The notes below the pieces were generated by a model, which saw only the letters and a program-made list of their open reading frames with translations, had not been told where the DNA came from and did no database searches. Positions 1 to 5,759 of a stretch of 5,759 nt of DNA are shown piece by piece. How positions within the stretch are numbered: the first letter of the stretch is position 1; every line of letters starts with the position of its first letter. Position numbers and translations under genes: made by a program. This stretch comes from Roseburia sp. (GTDB lineage: Bacteria > Bacillota > Clostridia > Lachnospirales > Lachnospiraceae): positions 1 through 5,759 of the forward strand of contig JAUUNJ010000178.1 in the NCBI GenBank assembly GCA_030844625.1, read 5' to 3'.

Positions 1-268
1 GAATACGTACACAGTCCTTAAGAGGAATAGCTAAAAGTCCGTATGGGTATGCATCCCTCAAGTCATCCTTTGTAATAAAAGGAAGTTTCGGCAGATCAGC
101 AATTCCCTGAATGTCTTCCGGTTTCACACCCTTTTTGTCCATCATGTTTCTGTAGTAAGGTACATTTTCGTAAACACGCTTTACGCAGTTTACAAGACCT
201 TCGTTTTGCCACTGCTCAATTACTTCACGTGGAGCAGTTTCAATTTCTTCCTGAAAATATTTTCCCAT
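1..268 (-). CDS. paaK: Phenylacetate-CoA ligase family protein, N-terminal part (runs off the left edge)
   Basis: Reading the minus strand from the ATG at 268-266 gives 89 uninterrupted codons up to the window edge. The protein starts MGKYFQEEIETAPREVIEQW. It then shows the PaaK N-terminal pattern: YENVPYYRNMMDKKGVKP (residues 33-50), a DI..IADLPKLPFITKDDLRD segment (about 52-72) and YPYGLLAIP (74-82). Family members are adenylate-forming enzymes of roughly 430 residues that join an aryl acid such as phenylacetate to CoA using ATP; the AMP-binding motifs would lie beyond the edge. In anaerobic gut Clostridia such genes often sit beside indolepyruvate oxidoreductase, which would suit aromatic amino acid fermentation, but that neighbour is not visible. 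AGGAAAAGGAGA lies directly before the ATG and supports this start. The family is clear; the exact acid substrate is not. Confidence 0.86.
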   Translation of the reverse strand, partial: MGKYFQEEIETAPREVIEQWQNEGLVNCVKRVYENVPYYRNMMDKKGVKPEDIQGIADLPKLPFITKDDLRDAYPYGLLAIPLKDCVRI

Positions 269-293
269 TCTCCTTTTCCTTTCTGTCGTTCAA

Positions 294-336
294 ATTATAG
301 TATTTTAATTTTACAATACTTATGGCTTTAAAGCAA
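294..336 (-). promoter_or_regulatory. Putative promoter(s) for the CoA ligase gene
   Basis: Two overlapping sigma-A-like candidates face left. One has TTGCTT (336-331) and TAAAAT (313-308) separated by 17 bp. The other is a perfect TATAAT -10 box (299-294) without a good -35 box. Either would give a short leader of about 20-35 nt before the ATG at 268. Both are pattern matches only. Confidence 0.45.
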
Positions 337-368
337 TCAAGTAAACAATATAATTCTAAAGGATAATT

Positions 369-387
369 TAAATATAAAAAAGTTTTT
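369..387. promoter_or_regulatory. Operator-like site, upstream copy
   Basis: The 19-bp string taaatataaaaaagttttt matches the site at 458-476 in 18 of 19 positions. Its core, aaaaaAGttttt, is a palindrome broken only at the central base pair. The A-tract/CG/T-tract layout resembles operators of LacI-family regulators, CcpA included, which commonly control glycosidase genes in Firmicutes. The centre lies 89 bp from that of the other copy. The binding protein is not known and the function is inferred. Confidence 0.4.
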
Positions 388-457
388 GGGTTAAAACAAG
401 AGCGTTTTTAAAGAGAAAATATAGCAATATTATGTGTTGCGGAGCAAGGCAGAAACC

Positions 458-476
458 TAAATATAAAAACGTTTTT
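458..476. promoter_or_regulatory. Operator-like site, downstream copy with perfect palindrome
   Basis: The string taaatataaaaacgttttt contains the perfect 12-bp palindrome AAAAACGTTTTT (465-476), centred on CG as in LacI-family operators. It lies about 140 bp before the GH3 start and about 38 bp before the extended -10 box at 511-519. With its partner at 369-387 it could allow cooperative or looping binding by a sugar-responsive regulator of the GH3 gene. A lone CGTTTTT half-site is also present near 403-409. Confidence 0.45.
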
Positions 477-510
477 TTGCCCATAAAATATAGTATTTAA
501 AAGAAAGATA

Positions 511-519
511 TGTTATAGT
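511..519 (+). promoter_or_regulatory. Putative extended -10 promoter of the GH3 gene
   Basis: TGTTATAGT fits the extended -10 form (TG, one base, then TATAGT at 514-519). No good -35 hexamer lies 16-18 bp upstream, which an extended -10 box can tolerate. Transcription would begin near 526 and leave a leader of about 90 nt before the ATG at 615. A second TATAGT at 489-494 has no TG extension. Confidence 0.4.
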
Positions 520-598
520 GATTTTACATGAGCAGAAGTTTTGGGACGCTGCAAAAAGAATAATGAAAAAATTTAATCGATTTTAAAAACTAAAAATC

Positions 599-605
599 GG
601 GAGGA
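599..605 (+). promoter_or_regulatory. Ribosome binding site of the GH3 gene
   Basis: GGGAGGA lies 9 bases before the ATG at 615. This is a strong Shine-Dalgarno match and fixes that start codon. Confidence 0.8.
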
Positions 606-614
606 AATTTATTA

Positions 615-3389
615 ATGGATAACAATTTAAGAGGAGTTCCTGTTGAGGGATTTGCAGAAAAGAGCCGTGAGGCAGCAGTGGAAGGAATCGTATTATTAAA
701 AAATGAAGGAAATGTACTTCCATTTACAGAAGATGACAAAATATCAGTTTTTGGACGTCCGCAGATCGAGTATTACAGAAGCGGAACAGGTTCAGGAGGC
801 GCAGTTAATGTTGAGTATGCTACGAATATTTTAGATGGATTTAGAAACAGCAGTTTAACAATTAATGAAGAACTGGTTAAGGATTATCAGGAATGGCTTA
901 AGGAACATCCTTTTGATAATGGTGGCGGCGGATGGGCTGCTGAACCATGGTTCCAGAAGGATATGGATATTACATCTGAATATGCAAAAACTCAGGCAGA
1001 GAAGAGCAACAAAGCAGTTTATATTATCGGACGTACAGCCGGGGAGGATAAGGATAATTTCGCATGGGCAGGAAGCTATCTCCTCACAGATGAAGAGAAG
1101 GCAAACCTTAAGAGCATTACAGAAGCATTTGAAGATGTTTGTGTTGTTCTTAATGTTTCGAATATCATAGATTTGAAATGGATTGAAGATGAACAGTTCA
1201 GAGGACACATTAAGTCTGTTGTTATTGTATGGCAGGGTGGAATGGAAGGCGGAAATGCAGTTGTGGACATTCTTTCCGGTAAGGAGATTCCTAGTGGAAA
1301 ACTTCCAGATACAATTGCACAGTCCATAGAGGACTATCCATCAACAGAAAACTTTGGAGATCCTCTTAACAATCTTTATAAAGAAGATATTTATGTAGGT
1401 TACAGATATTTTGAAACATTCAAGCCGGAAAAGGTTATTTATGAATTTGGGTTTGGCCTTTCTTATACAACTTTTGCTATAGAAACAGTTTCGGCGAAGG
1501 CTGAGGGTGACAGGATTTCATTGGAAGTAAAAGTAACAAACACAGGTGACAAGTATGCAGGTAAGGAAGTAGTTCAGGTTTATTATGAAGCACCGCAGGG
1601 CAAACTGGGACAGCCCGCAAGACAACTTTGTGCATATCAGAAAACAGATAAGATTGCACCGGGACAGAGCCAGACGTTAATTTTCGATTTTACAGTGGAT
1701 TCCTTAGCATCCTATGATGATTCCGGAGTGACAGGACATAAGTCGTGCTATCTTCTTGAAGCCGGTGATTATAATTTTTATGTTGGAAACAGCGTAAAGA
1801 ACAATGAATTGTCATTTACATATAAATTGAATGAACTGAAAGTAACAGAACAGTTATCAGAGTGTATGTGCCCTGATGATGAGAATCTTACGATTATGAA
1901 ACCGGGTACGAGACAGGCGGATGGAACTTATGAAATTACATATGTACCATCACAAAAGCCGACCGTAGATCTGGCAAAAAGAATTGAAGATAATCTGCCG
2001 GTAACAATGGATATTACCGGAGATGTGGGAATTACATTACAGGATGTAAGAGATGGTAAGGCTAAAGTAGAGGAATTTGTTGCACAGCTTTCGGTTCCTG
2101 AACTGGCACAGATTGTCAGAGGTGAAGGCATGAGTAATCCAAGAGTTACGCAGGGAACAGCTTCAGCTTTTGGTGGTTTAAGTGATTCTTTATTTAATTA
2201 TGGAATACCTGCAGCGTGTTGTGCAGATGGTCCCAGCGGACTTAGAATGGAAGGAAAAGCGACTCAGCTTCCTATCGGAACAGCACTTTCATCTTCATGG
2301 AATCCTGAACTTGTAAAAGAACTTTACACAATGGAAGGTCAGGAATTATACAGAAATCAGGTAGACACACTTTTAGGGCCGGGTGTTAATATCCATAGAA
2401 ATCCGTTAAACGGACGTAACTTTGAATATTATTCGGAAGATCCATATTTATCAGGTACAATGTCGGTAGCATCAACAGGTGGTATTAAAGCAGGCGGTGC
2501 GTGGGGAACCATTAAGCACTTTGCATTAAACGGACAGGAGTCTCACCGATTTAAGATTAATGCGGTGTGTTCTGAAAGAGCTATCAGAGAAATTTACTTA
2601 AAGTCATTTGAAATGGCAGTCAAGGCTGATACAGTGATGGCACTTATGACATCATATAACCCGATTAACGGACATTGGGCAGCGTCCAATTACGATATGT
2701 GTACAACAATTCTGAGAGGAGAATGGGGTTACAAAGGGTTTGTAATGACTGACTGGTGGGCAAAGATGAACGATGTTGTAGAAGGCGGAGAAGAATCCAA
2801 TCAGGATACAAGAGACATGGTTCGCTCACAGAATGATGTATATATGGTTGTCAATAACAATGGAGCAGAAGTTAATTCGAACAATGACAACACAGAAGAG
2901 TCTGTGGCAAATGGAACACTTACGGTTGGAGAACTCCAGCGCGCGGCAATTAATATTTGTAATTTCATTCTTGCAGCACCTGTTATCGAAAGAGAGCTGG
3001 TAGATACAGACGTGGCGAAGCATTATGATTCTGTGTCTGAAGATCAGGCAGCGTATGAGAAATTTGCATTGGCAGATGATGACAAGGTAATGTTTAACTG
3101 TGGCAAAGAAGCCACATTGGTGGTTGACGAAGATGGAGAGTATACAATTATTGTAAATATTTCCTTTGATAAGAGTAATCTTTCACAGTCAACAGTGAAT
3201 GTGGTTGCCAATGGAACTACAATGGTTGTTATTCAGACTAACGGAACAGATGGCAACTGGATTACCCAGAAACTTTGCAAAGTTGATTTGAGTAAGGGAG
3301 TATATAATCTTCAATTGGAAGAGGTACTTGCCGGAATTCAGGTTAAGTATATCCAGTTTAAGAAGATACCTAAGAAAGTGAAGAAATAA
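615..3389 (+). CDS. GH3 family beta-glucosidase with permuted domain order
   Basis: A 924-residue glycoside hydrolase family 3 enzyme, probably removing glucose (or a related sugar) from the non-reducing end of imported beta-linked oligosaccharides. There is no signal peptide, so it should act in the cytoplasm. The usual order is reversed. The GH3 C-terminal alpha/beta domain comes first (about 17-285; EGIVLLKNEGNVLPF, YRSGTGSGG, YEFGFGLSYT). An FnIII-like domain follows (about 300-392; GKEVVQVYYEAP). After a linker comes the catalytic barrel (about 485-790). Visible barrel residues are D538 in ADGPSG, R595, the GRNFEYYSEDP motif (600-610), K634-H635, and the nucleophile D713 in MTDWW. E144 in AGEDKDN is the likely acid/base by its place in the C-terminal domain. 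Residues about 813-918 form an extra beta-rich domain ending VKYIQFKK, resembling CBM6-type modules. The same reversed order is known from Butyrivibrio and Ruminococcus enzymes. Exact substrate is uncertain; xylosidase or other exo-activity is possible. Confidence 0.93.
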   Translation: MDNNLRGVPVEGFAEKSREAAVEGIVLLKNEGNVLPFTEDDKISVFGRPQIEYYRSGTGSGGAVNVEYATNILDGFRNSSLTINEELVKDYQEWLKEHPFDNGGGGWAAEPWFQKDMDITSEYAKTQAEKSNKAVYIIGRTAGEDKDNFAWAGSYLLTDEEKANLKSITEAFEDVCVVLNVSNIIDLKWIEDEQFRGHIKSVVIVWQGGMEGGNAVVDILSGKEIPSGKLPDTIAQSIEDYPSTENFGDPLNNLYKEDIYVGYRYFETFKPEKVIYEFGFGLSYTTFAIETVSAKAEGDRISLEVKVTNTGDKYAGKEVVQVYYEAPQGKLGQPARQLCAYQKTDKIAPGQSQTLIFDFTVDSLASYDDSGVTGHKSCYLLEAGDYNFYVGNSVKNNELSFTYKLNELKVTEQLSECMCPDDENLTIMKPGTRQADGTYEITYVPSQKPTVDLAKRIEDNLPVTMDITGDVGITLQDVRDGKAKVEEFVAQLSVPELAQIVRGEGMSNPRVTQGTASAFGGLSDSLFNYGIPAACCADGPSGLRMEGKATQLPIGTALSSSWNPELVKELYTMEGQELYRNQVDTLLGPGVNIHRNPLNGRNFEYYSEDPYLSGTMSVASTGGIKAGGAWGTIKHFALNGQESHRFKINAVCSERAIREIYLKSFEMAVKADTVMALMTSYNPINGHWAASNYDMCTTILRGEWGYKGFVMTDWWAKMNDVVEGGEESNQDTRDMVRSQNDVYMVVNNNGAEVNSNNDNTEESVANGTLTVGELQRAAINICNFILAAPVIERELVDTDVAKHYDSVSEDQAAYEKFALADDDKVMFNCGKEATLVVDEDGEYTIIVNISFDKSNLSQSTVNVVANGTTMVVIQTNGTDGNWITQKLCKVDLSKGVYNLQLEEVLAGIQVKYIQFKKIPKKVKK

Positions 3390-3390
3390 A

Positions 3391-3507
3391 TTAATTACAA
3401 AAAATAAAAAACAAAAATGCAGGTCTATACAGCAGTGATATGTACCCTCTTTACTGGACAACAAAAGTCAGGTAAGGAGGGTACATATCAGAGATAGACC
3501 TGCATTT
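3391..3507 (-). terminator. Rho-independent terminator, well formed for the leftward acyltransferase unit, shared with GH3
   Basis: A perfect 14-bp stem pairs 3415-3428 (aaatgcaggtctat) with 3494-3507. Read on the minus strand it is followed at once by a long T-rich run (complement of 3391-3417), the classic terminator form for the gene ending at 3578. On the plus strand the downstream tract is only atttctatat, so termination of the GH3 transcript would rely on the size of the hairpin. The loop region carries a second large inverted repeat, described separately. Confidence 0.75.
3436..3490. repeat. 55-bp near-perfect palindrome with IS3-like ends inside the terminator loop
   Basis: The left arm tgatatgtaccctcttta (3436-3453) pairs with 3473-3490 at 18 of 18 positions, counting one G-U wobble. 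Pairing continues weakly inward through GAC/GTC to a 7-nt loop, AACAAAA (3460-3466). The element starts TG and ends CA. Its arms, with a CCC block and then ctGGACA, look like the terminal inverted repeats of IS150-group IS3 elements, so it may be a minimal MITE or a collapsed IS remnant. Flanking triplets are cag and gag, an imperfect candidate target duplication. The inverted repeat is certain; the mobile origin is a hypothesis. Confidence 0.5.
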
Positions 3508-3519
3508 CTATATAGAAAT
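3504..3519. repeat. 16-bp perfect palindrome after the terminator
   Basis: ATTTCTATATAGAAAT is self-complementary over all 16 bases and overlaps the end of the 14-bp terminator stem. It is wholly AT-rich apart from one C/G pair and may be chance, or a minor extension of the convergent terminator structure. The rest of the gap up to 3577 holds nothing I can identify. Confidence 0.3.
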
Positions 3520-3577
3520 AATAAAGACAAGAAGAGAAGGGATAACAAATAAACCTGTATATTTGGTTTCTAAAAAA

Positions 3578-4369
3578 CTAACAGTCATTTTTTTTATATT
3601 CATAATGAATATATTCATATTTATTATTTTCTTCTGCAGTTTTTTTCATCCAGTTGTAAACTCTGTCGCATAAATCCTTTTTTGCCGCTCTTTTGCTCAG
3701 ACTTGGATTTGCATACATGGGATCACTGCAATATACGGTTATGCATGGATGACGGAACAAAAGCCGTGTTAACCCGCGGCGTTTTCTGTAAGTAACGACC
3801 ATTGCCACAACAGGAGCATCAAGACCGACCGGATAGGCAAAGGAAGCATTAGGAAAATTGCGAATATTGGTATAGTAAGGCCAGATGTGTGCTTCAGGAT
3901 AAATGGTAATGCAGGAGCCTTCGTGATACCGCCTGGTTACTGCGTCTACCATTTTTCTCATGCTGTCCAAGTCATAGGCTACCGGCATAGCACCGAGCAT
4001 TGTCACCAGATGTCTGATACCGGATATGGAAAAGGCATCAGCACCTGCCATAAAATATGTCCTATGTCCCCAGCCTGAAACTTCAGCGGCAATAAAAGGG
4101 TCCAGATGTTGTGTATGGTTGCTATATAAAAAACAACCGGAGTGAAGTTTTTTTATGACCCGGCGATTCTTAATTCTAATGACGTAATAAAAACTGTTTA
4201 TTATCTTAATAAGAGGAAAGGCAATAAGATAATAAAGTACTGCAGAAAAAATCTTCCACAATATTCCATTGTGAATCCATTTGTAGTTATCCGGTAATGG
4301 TTTGGTGTTAATTGCCTGGGTGGAAGCAAAATCGTCCTCCAACTCATTTGAATAATAAATTGTTTTCAT
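3578..4369 (-). CDS. PlsC-like lysophospholipid/glycerolipid acyltransferase family protein
   Basis: A 263-residue protein of the lysophospholipid acyltransferase (PlsC-like) superfamily, which moves an acyl chain from acyl-ACP or acyl-CoA to a lipid or sugar hydroxyl at the inner membrane face. The catalytic HX4D motif is NHTQHLD (84-90; H85 and D90). The second block is LGAMPVAYDLDSMRK (125-139). The phosphate-binding block, usually FPEGTRS, reads YPEAHIWPY (157-165). A hydrophobic stretch at about 36-64 is a likely membrane anchor. The tail is Tyr-rich (YEYIHYEYKK). The start has only a weak AAAGGG about 12 bases upstream, but an in-frame stop just before it rules out an earlier one. It follows the glycosyltransferase gene by 90 bp with no visible terminator between, so co-transcription is likely. 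The 90-bp gap contains only a 10-bp direct repeat, atgttaataa (4368-4377, 4399-4408). Superfamily is sure; the acceptor is unknown and may be a glycolipid rather than lysophosphatidate. Confidence 0.87.
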   Translation of the reverse strand: MKTIYYSNELEDDFASTQAINTKPLPDNYKWIHNGILWKIFSAVLYYLIAFPLIKIINSFYYVIRIKNRRVIKKLHSGCFLYSNHTQHLDPFIAAEVSGWGHRTYFMAGADAFSISGIRHLVTMLGAMPVAYDLDSMRKMVDAVTRRYHEGSCITIYPEAHIWPYYTNIRNFPNASFAYPVGLDAPVVAMVVTYRKRRGLTRLLFRHPCITVYCSDPMYANPSLSKRAAKKDLCDRVYNWMKKTAEENNKYEYIHYEYKKNDC

Positions 4370-4459
4370 GTTAATAAATTACCCTTTTACTCATTAGAAT
4401 GTTAATAACTTTAATTATTTATGCACAGAATAAATCTTATATGTGGAAGAGAAAAATAA

Positions 4460-5587
4460 TTATTTTCCAGTAATGGAAAGAATCATTTCTTCCATTTTGT
4501 CCATACATTTGTCGAAAGACCATACCTTGGCAAAATCAGCATATTCTTTGCTGCACTGTTCTTTTTCTTTCGGATGTTCTATCCAATAATCAATTTTAGC
4601 AGCCAGATCTTTTGAATTGTTACACTTAAAAAGATTTCTGTCATCTAATGCAAAATATTTGGTGGCAGACCTTGGAGAGTTATTAATAACAGGAACCAGT
4701 CCGCAGGAGATTGCCTCCAAACAGGAAATTGCCTCTAATTCTATTTCAGCCGCATGCACATAAAGGTCGGCTGAGCCGATTACTTCCAGCAATTCTGATC
4801 TGGAATAAAAATTCATAACAGGTTGAAGTGGAAGCAGTTTTGCAGCATATTCCTGTAAATTTTTATGCAGTGGTCCCTCCCCTGCAAAAATAAGCTGAAT
4901 CCGGTTTCTGTACTTACTTTTGCTGACGGCTTTAATCAGTATATTGTGAGATTTTTCCTTGCTGTAACGTCCAGTATATAAAATTCTGAAAAGACCGTCA
5001 TTATATTTGTGTCTAGGTATATCCCTGTTGAATTCTCTGTTTACACCATTAGAAATAATGTGGTGTGGTGTAGGACCTACTTCGTTTTCGAATACATTGC
5101 AGATAAACTGTGTAGGATAATGAATGGCATCACAATATTGATAAAGATGTTTATAAAAGATTCTATAAACTTTTTTGTTGAATCTTTTTGCATTCATCAT
5201 AAACAGGTGATTGGAAAGATTTTCTGCCTGACAGTGAAAACCGGCGGAAAGAGGAATTCCGTGTGCGTTACAGTATTTTGCCACGTAACATCCTGTAAAG
5301 AAAGGAACCATTACATGGACTGCATCAATATCCTTTAGAGCTTTGCGGATAACTTTTTTGTCCGGCTTTGCAATGGTTACTCCATTTTTTGCAACATAAT
5401 TATTAAAAGGACCTACGTTGAGTGTTCCTACAACATAAAAGCCTTCTTCATTTGCTCTGCTTTTGTCAGGACAGATGACTCTGACTTCGTGTCCTTTGGA
5501 TTTTAAACTACGTATTAAATTCATTGCCGCAATGGTGGTGCCATTGTTTTCCTCCCCCAATACGTCGCTGACTACTGCTATTTTCAT
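4460..5587 (-). CDS. GT4 family glycosyltransferase, possibly diacylglycerol glycosyltransferase-like
   Basis: A 375-residue retaining glycosyltransferase of the GT-B fold, family GT4. The acceptor-binding N-terminal half begins MKIAVVSDVLGEENNGTTIA and includes RSLKSKGHEVRVICPD (26-41) and a conserved-looking His (H118, SAGFHCQ). The nucleotide-sugar half starts at RILYTGRYSKEKSHNILIKA (201-220) and contains FAGEGPL (234-240). The EX7E motif is E283 to E291 in IELEAISCLEAISCGLVPV. No signal peptide or clear membrane span is visible, so it is cytosolic or peripheral. Its sequence style recalls GT4 enzymes that glycosylate diacylglycerol, and the downstream acyltransferase supports a lipid role, but both points are inference; polysaccharide or glycoconjugate synthesis remains possible. 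The start has a perfect AGGAGG 5 bases upstream. It is the first gene of a leftward unit with its own promoter. Confidence 0.9.
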   Translation of the reverse strand: MKIAVVSDVLGEENNGTTIAAMNLIRSLKSKGHEVRVICPDKSRANEEGFYVVGTLNVGPFNNYVAKNGVTIAKPDKKVIRKALKDIDAVHVMVPFFTGCYVAKYCNAHGIPLSAGFHCQAENLSNHLFMMNAKRFNKKVYRIFYKHLYQYCDAIHYPTQFICNVFENEVGPTPHHIISNGVNREFNRDIPRHKYNDGLFRILYTGRYSKEKSHNILIKAVSKSKYRNRIQLIFAGEGPLHKNLQEYAAKLLPLQPVMNFYSRSELLEVIGSADLYVHAAEIELEAISCLEAISCGLVPVINNSPRSATKYFALDDRNLFKCNNSKDLAAKIDYWIEHPKEKEQCSKEYADFAKVWSFDKCMDKMEEMILSITGK

Positions 5588-5592
5588 CTTTG

Positions 5593-5598
5593 CCTCCT
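5593..5598 (-). promoter_or_regulatory. Ribosome binding site of the glycosyltransferase gene
   Basis: On the minus strand AGGAGG stands 5 bases before the ATG at 5587-5585. It is a perfect Shine-Dalgarno core and confirms the start. The downstream acyltransferase has a far weaker site, which suggests lower translation of the second gene. Confidence 0.8.
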
Positions 5599-5634
5599 AA
5601 ATAAATCAAGAACAAAATTATTATTGCTATGCTA

Positions 5635-5663
5635 ATTTTAGTATATCAAAGAAATGAAGTCAA
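5635..5663 (-). promoter_or_regulatory. Promoter of the glycosyltransferase-acyltransferase unit
   Basis: On the minus strand TTGACT (5663-5658) and TAAAAT (5640-5635) are separated by exactly 17 bp, a good sigma-A match. Transcription would begin near 5628, giving a leader of about 40 nt that ends in the AGGAGG site. Confidence 0.6.
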
Positions 5664-5685
5664 ATTCCTGGATATAGTGATTTTA

Positions 5686-5714
5686 TTGACACAAAATATT
5701 GTGGATGTTACTAT
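5686..5714 (+). promoter_or_regulatory. Rightward promoter for a gene beyond the window
   Basis: A perfect TTGACA (5686-5691) and TACTAT (5709-5714) are spaced 17 bp apart, facing right. A purine-rich run, aggggggag (5725-5733), follows, but no ATG appears before the edge, so either the leader is longer than 35 nt or that run is not the ribosome binding site. This promoter diverges from the glycosyltransferase promoter, with the two -35 boxes 22 bp apart, so one regulator could affect both. Confidence 0.55.
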
Positions 5715-5759
5715 AAAAATGCGCAGGGGGGAGCGTTATAAATTAATACAGTAAATTGT

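Larger units (their letters stand above)
269..614. other. Divergent intergenic region between the CoA ligase and GH3 genes
   Basis: This very AT-rich stretch of about 346 bp separates two divergently transcribed genes. I see no convincing coding frame, tRNA or riboswitch in it. It holds a leftward promoter near 294-336, two near-identical operator-like sites at 369-387 and 458-476, an extended -10 element at 511-519, and the GH3 ribosome binding site at 599-605. A weak 7-bp AT-rich hairpin (578-584 with 593-599) touches the first bases of that ribosome binding site. Confidence 0.7.

Noticed and set aside
437..467. Alternative GH3 promoter TTGCGG ... TATAAA overlapping the downstream operator
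   Set aside because: Attractive because a repressor there would block it, but the 19-bp spacing and the poor -35 make it weaker than the extended -10 element at 511-519.
578..599. Possible hairpin CGATTTT/AAAATCG masking the GH3 ribosome binding site
   Set aside because: Five of its seven pairs are A-U with an 8-nt loop, and it covers only the first base of the Shine-Dalgarno sequence, so control by this structure is unlikely.
855..1327. Overlapping open frames on the minus strand and in another plus frame inside the GH3 gene
   Set aside because: They lie wholly within a well-supported GH3 coding region, lack family resemblance and good ribosome binding sites, and their composition is that of antisense or shifted reading of the real gene.
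3189..3464. Minus-strand open frame of 91 codons spanning the GH3 3' end and the hairpin
   Set aside because: It runs through the terminator structure and the antisense of conserved GH3 C-terminal sequence; no domain or start signal supports it.
3551..3595. AAACC/GGTTT hairpin followed by a T run as a plus-strand GH3 terminator
   Set aside because: The stem has only 5 bp with a 9-nt loop, and the T run starts about 18 bases after it, inside the acyltransferase coding region.
5009..5338. Plus-strand open frame of 109 codons inside the glycosyltransferase gene
   Set aside because: It is antisense to a clear GT4 coding region and shows no recognisable domain or ribosome binding site.
514..5685. 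Identical 13-mer tatagtgatttta at 514-526 and 5673-5685, in both divergent promoter regions
   Set aside because: In AT-rich DNA of this length about one such match is expected by chance, and the two copies sit at different places relative to the promoters.

Overview
The window looks like chromosomal DNA of a low-GC gut or rumen Clostridia, most probably a Lachnospiraceae member. This is inferred from the AT-rich intergenic DNA, the strong AGGAGG-type ribosome binding sites, and the closest recognisable families: a GH3 beta-glucosidase with permuted domains, as described in Butyrivibrio and Ruminococcus, and a PaaK-type CoA ligase. No database search was possible, so the taxon is an inference.

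Layout: (1) 1-268, minus strand, the first 89 codons of a phenylacetate-CoA ligase family gene running off the left edge. (2) 269-614, a divergent promoter region with a near-identical pair of 19-bp operator-like sites. (3) 615-3389, plus strand, a 924-aa cytoplasmic GH3 glycosidase whose domain order is reversed: the GH3 C-terminal domain comes first, then an FnIII-like domain, then the catalytic barrel, then an extra C-terminal beta-rich domain. (4) 3390-3577, a convergent intergenic region holding a large nested inverted repeat that looks like a terminator with a small IS-end-like palindrome in its loop. (5) 5587-3578, minus strand, a likely two-gene unit: a GT4 glycosyltransferase followed by a PlsC-like acyltransferase, plausibly acting on membrane glycolipids. 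(6) 5588-5759, a second divergent promoter region with a good promoter for the glycosyltransferase and a near-consensus promoter firing rightward to an unseen gene.

The three transcription units look functionally separate: acyl-CoA activation, intracellular beta-glucoside breakdown, and membrane lipid or envelope modification. Nothing here amounts to a clear new defence or mobile system. The points most worth a second look are the nested terminator/IS-end palindrome, the permuted GH3 with its extra domain, the paired operators, and the glycosyltransferase-acyltransferase pair with an altered acyltransferase motif.
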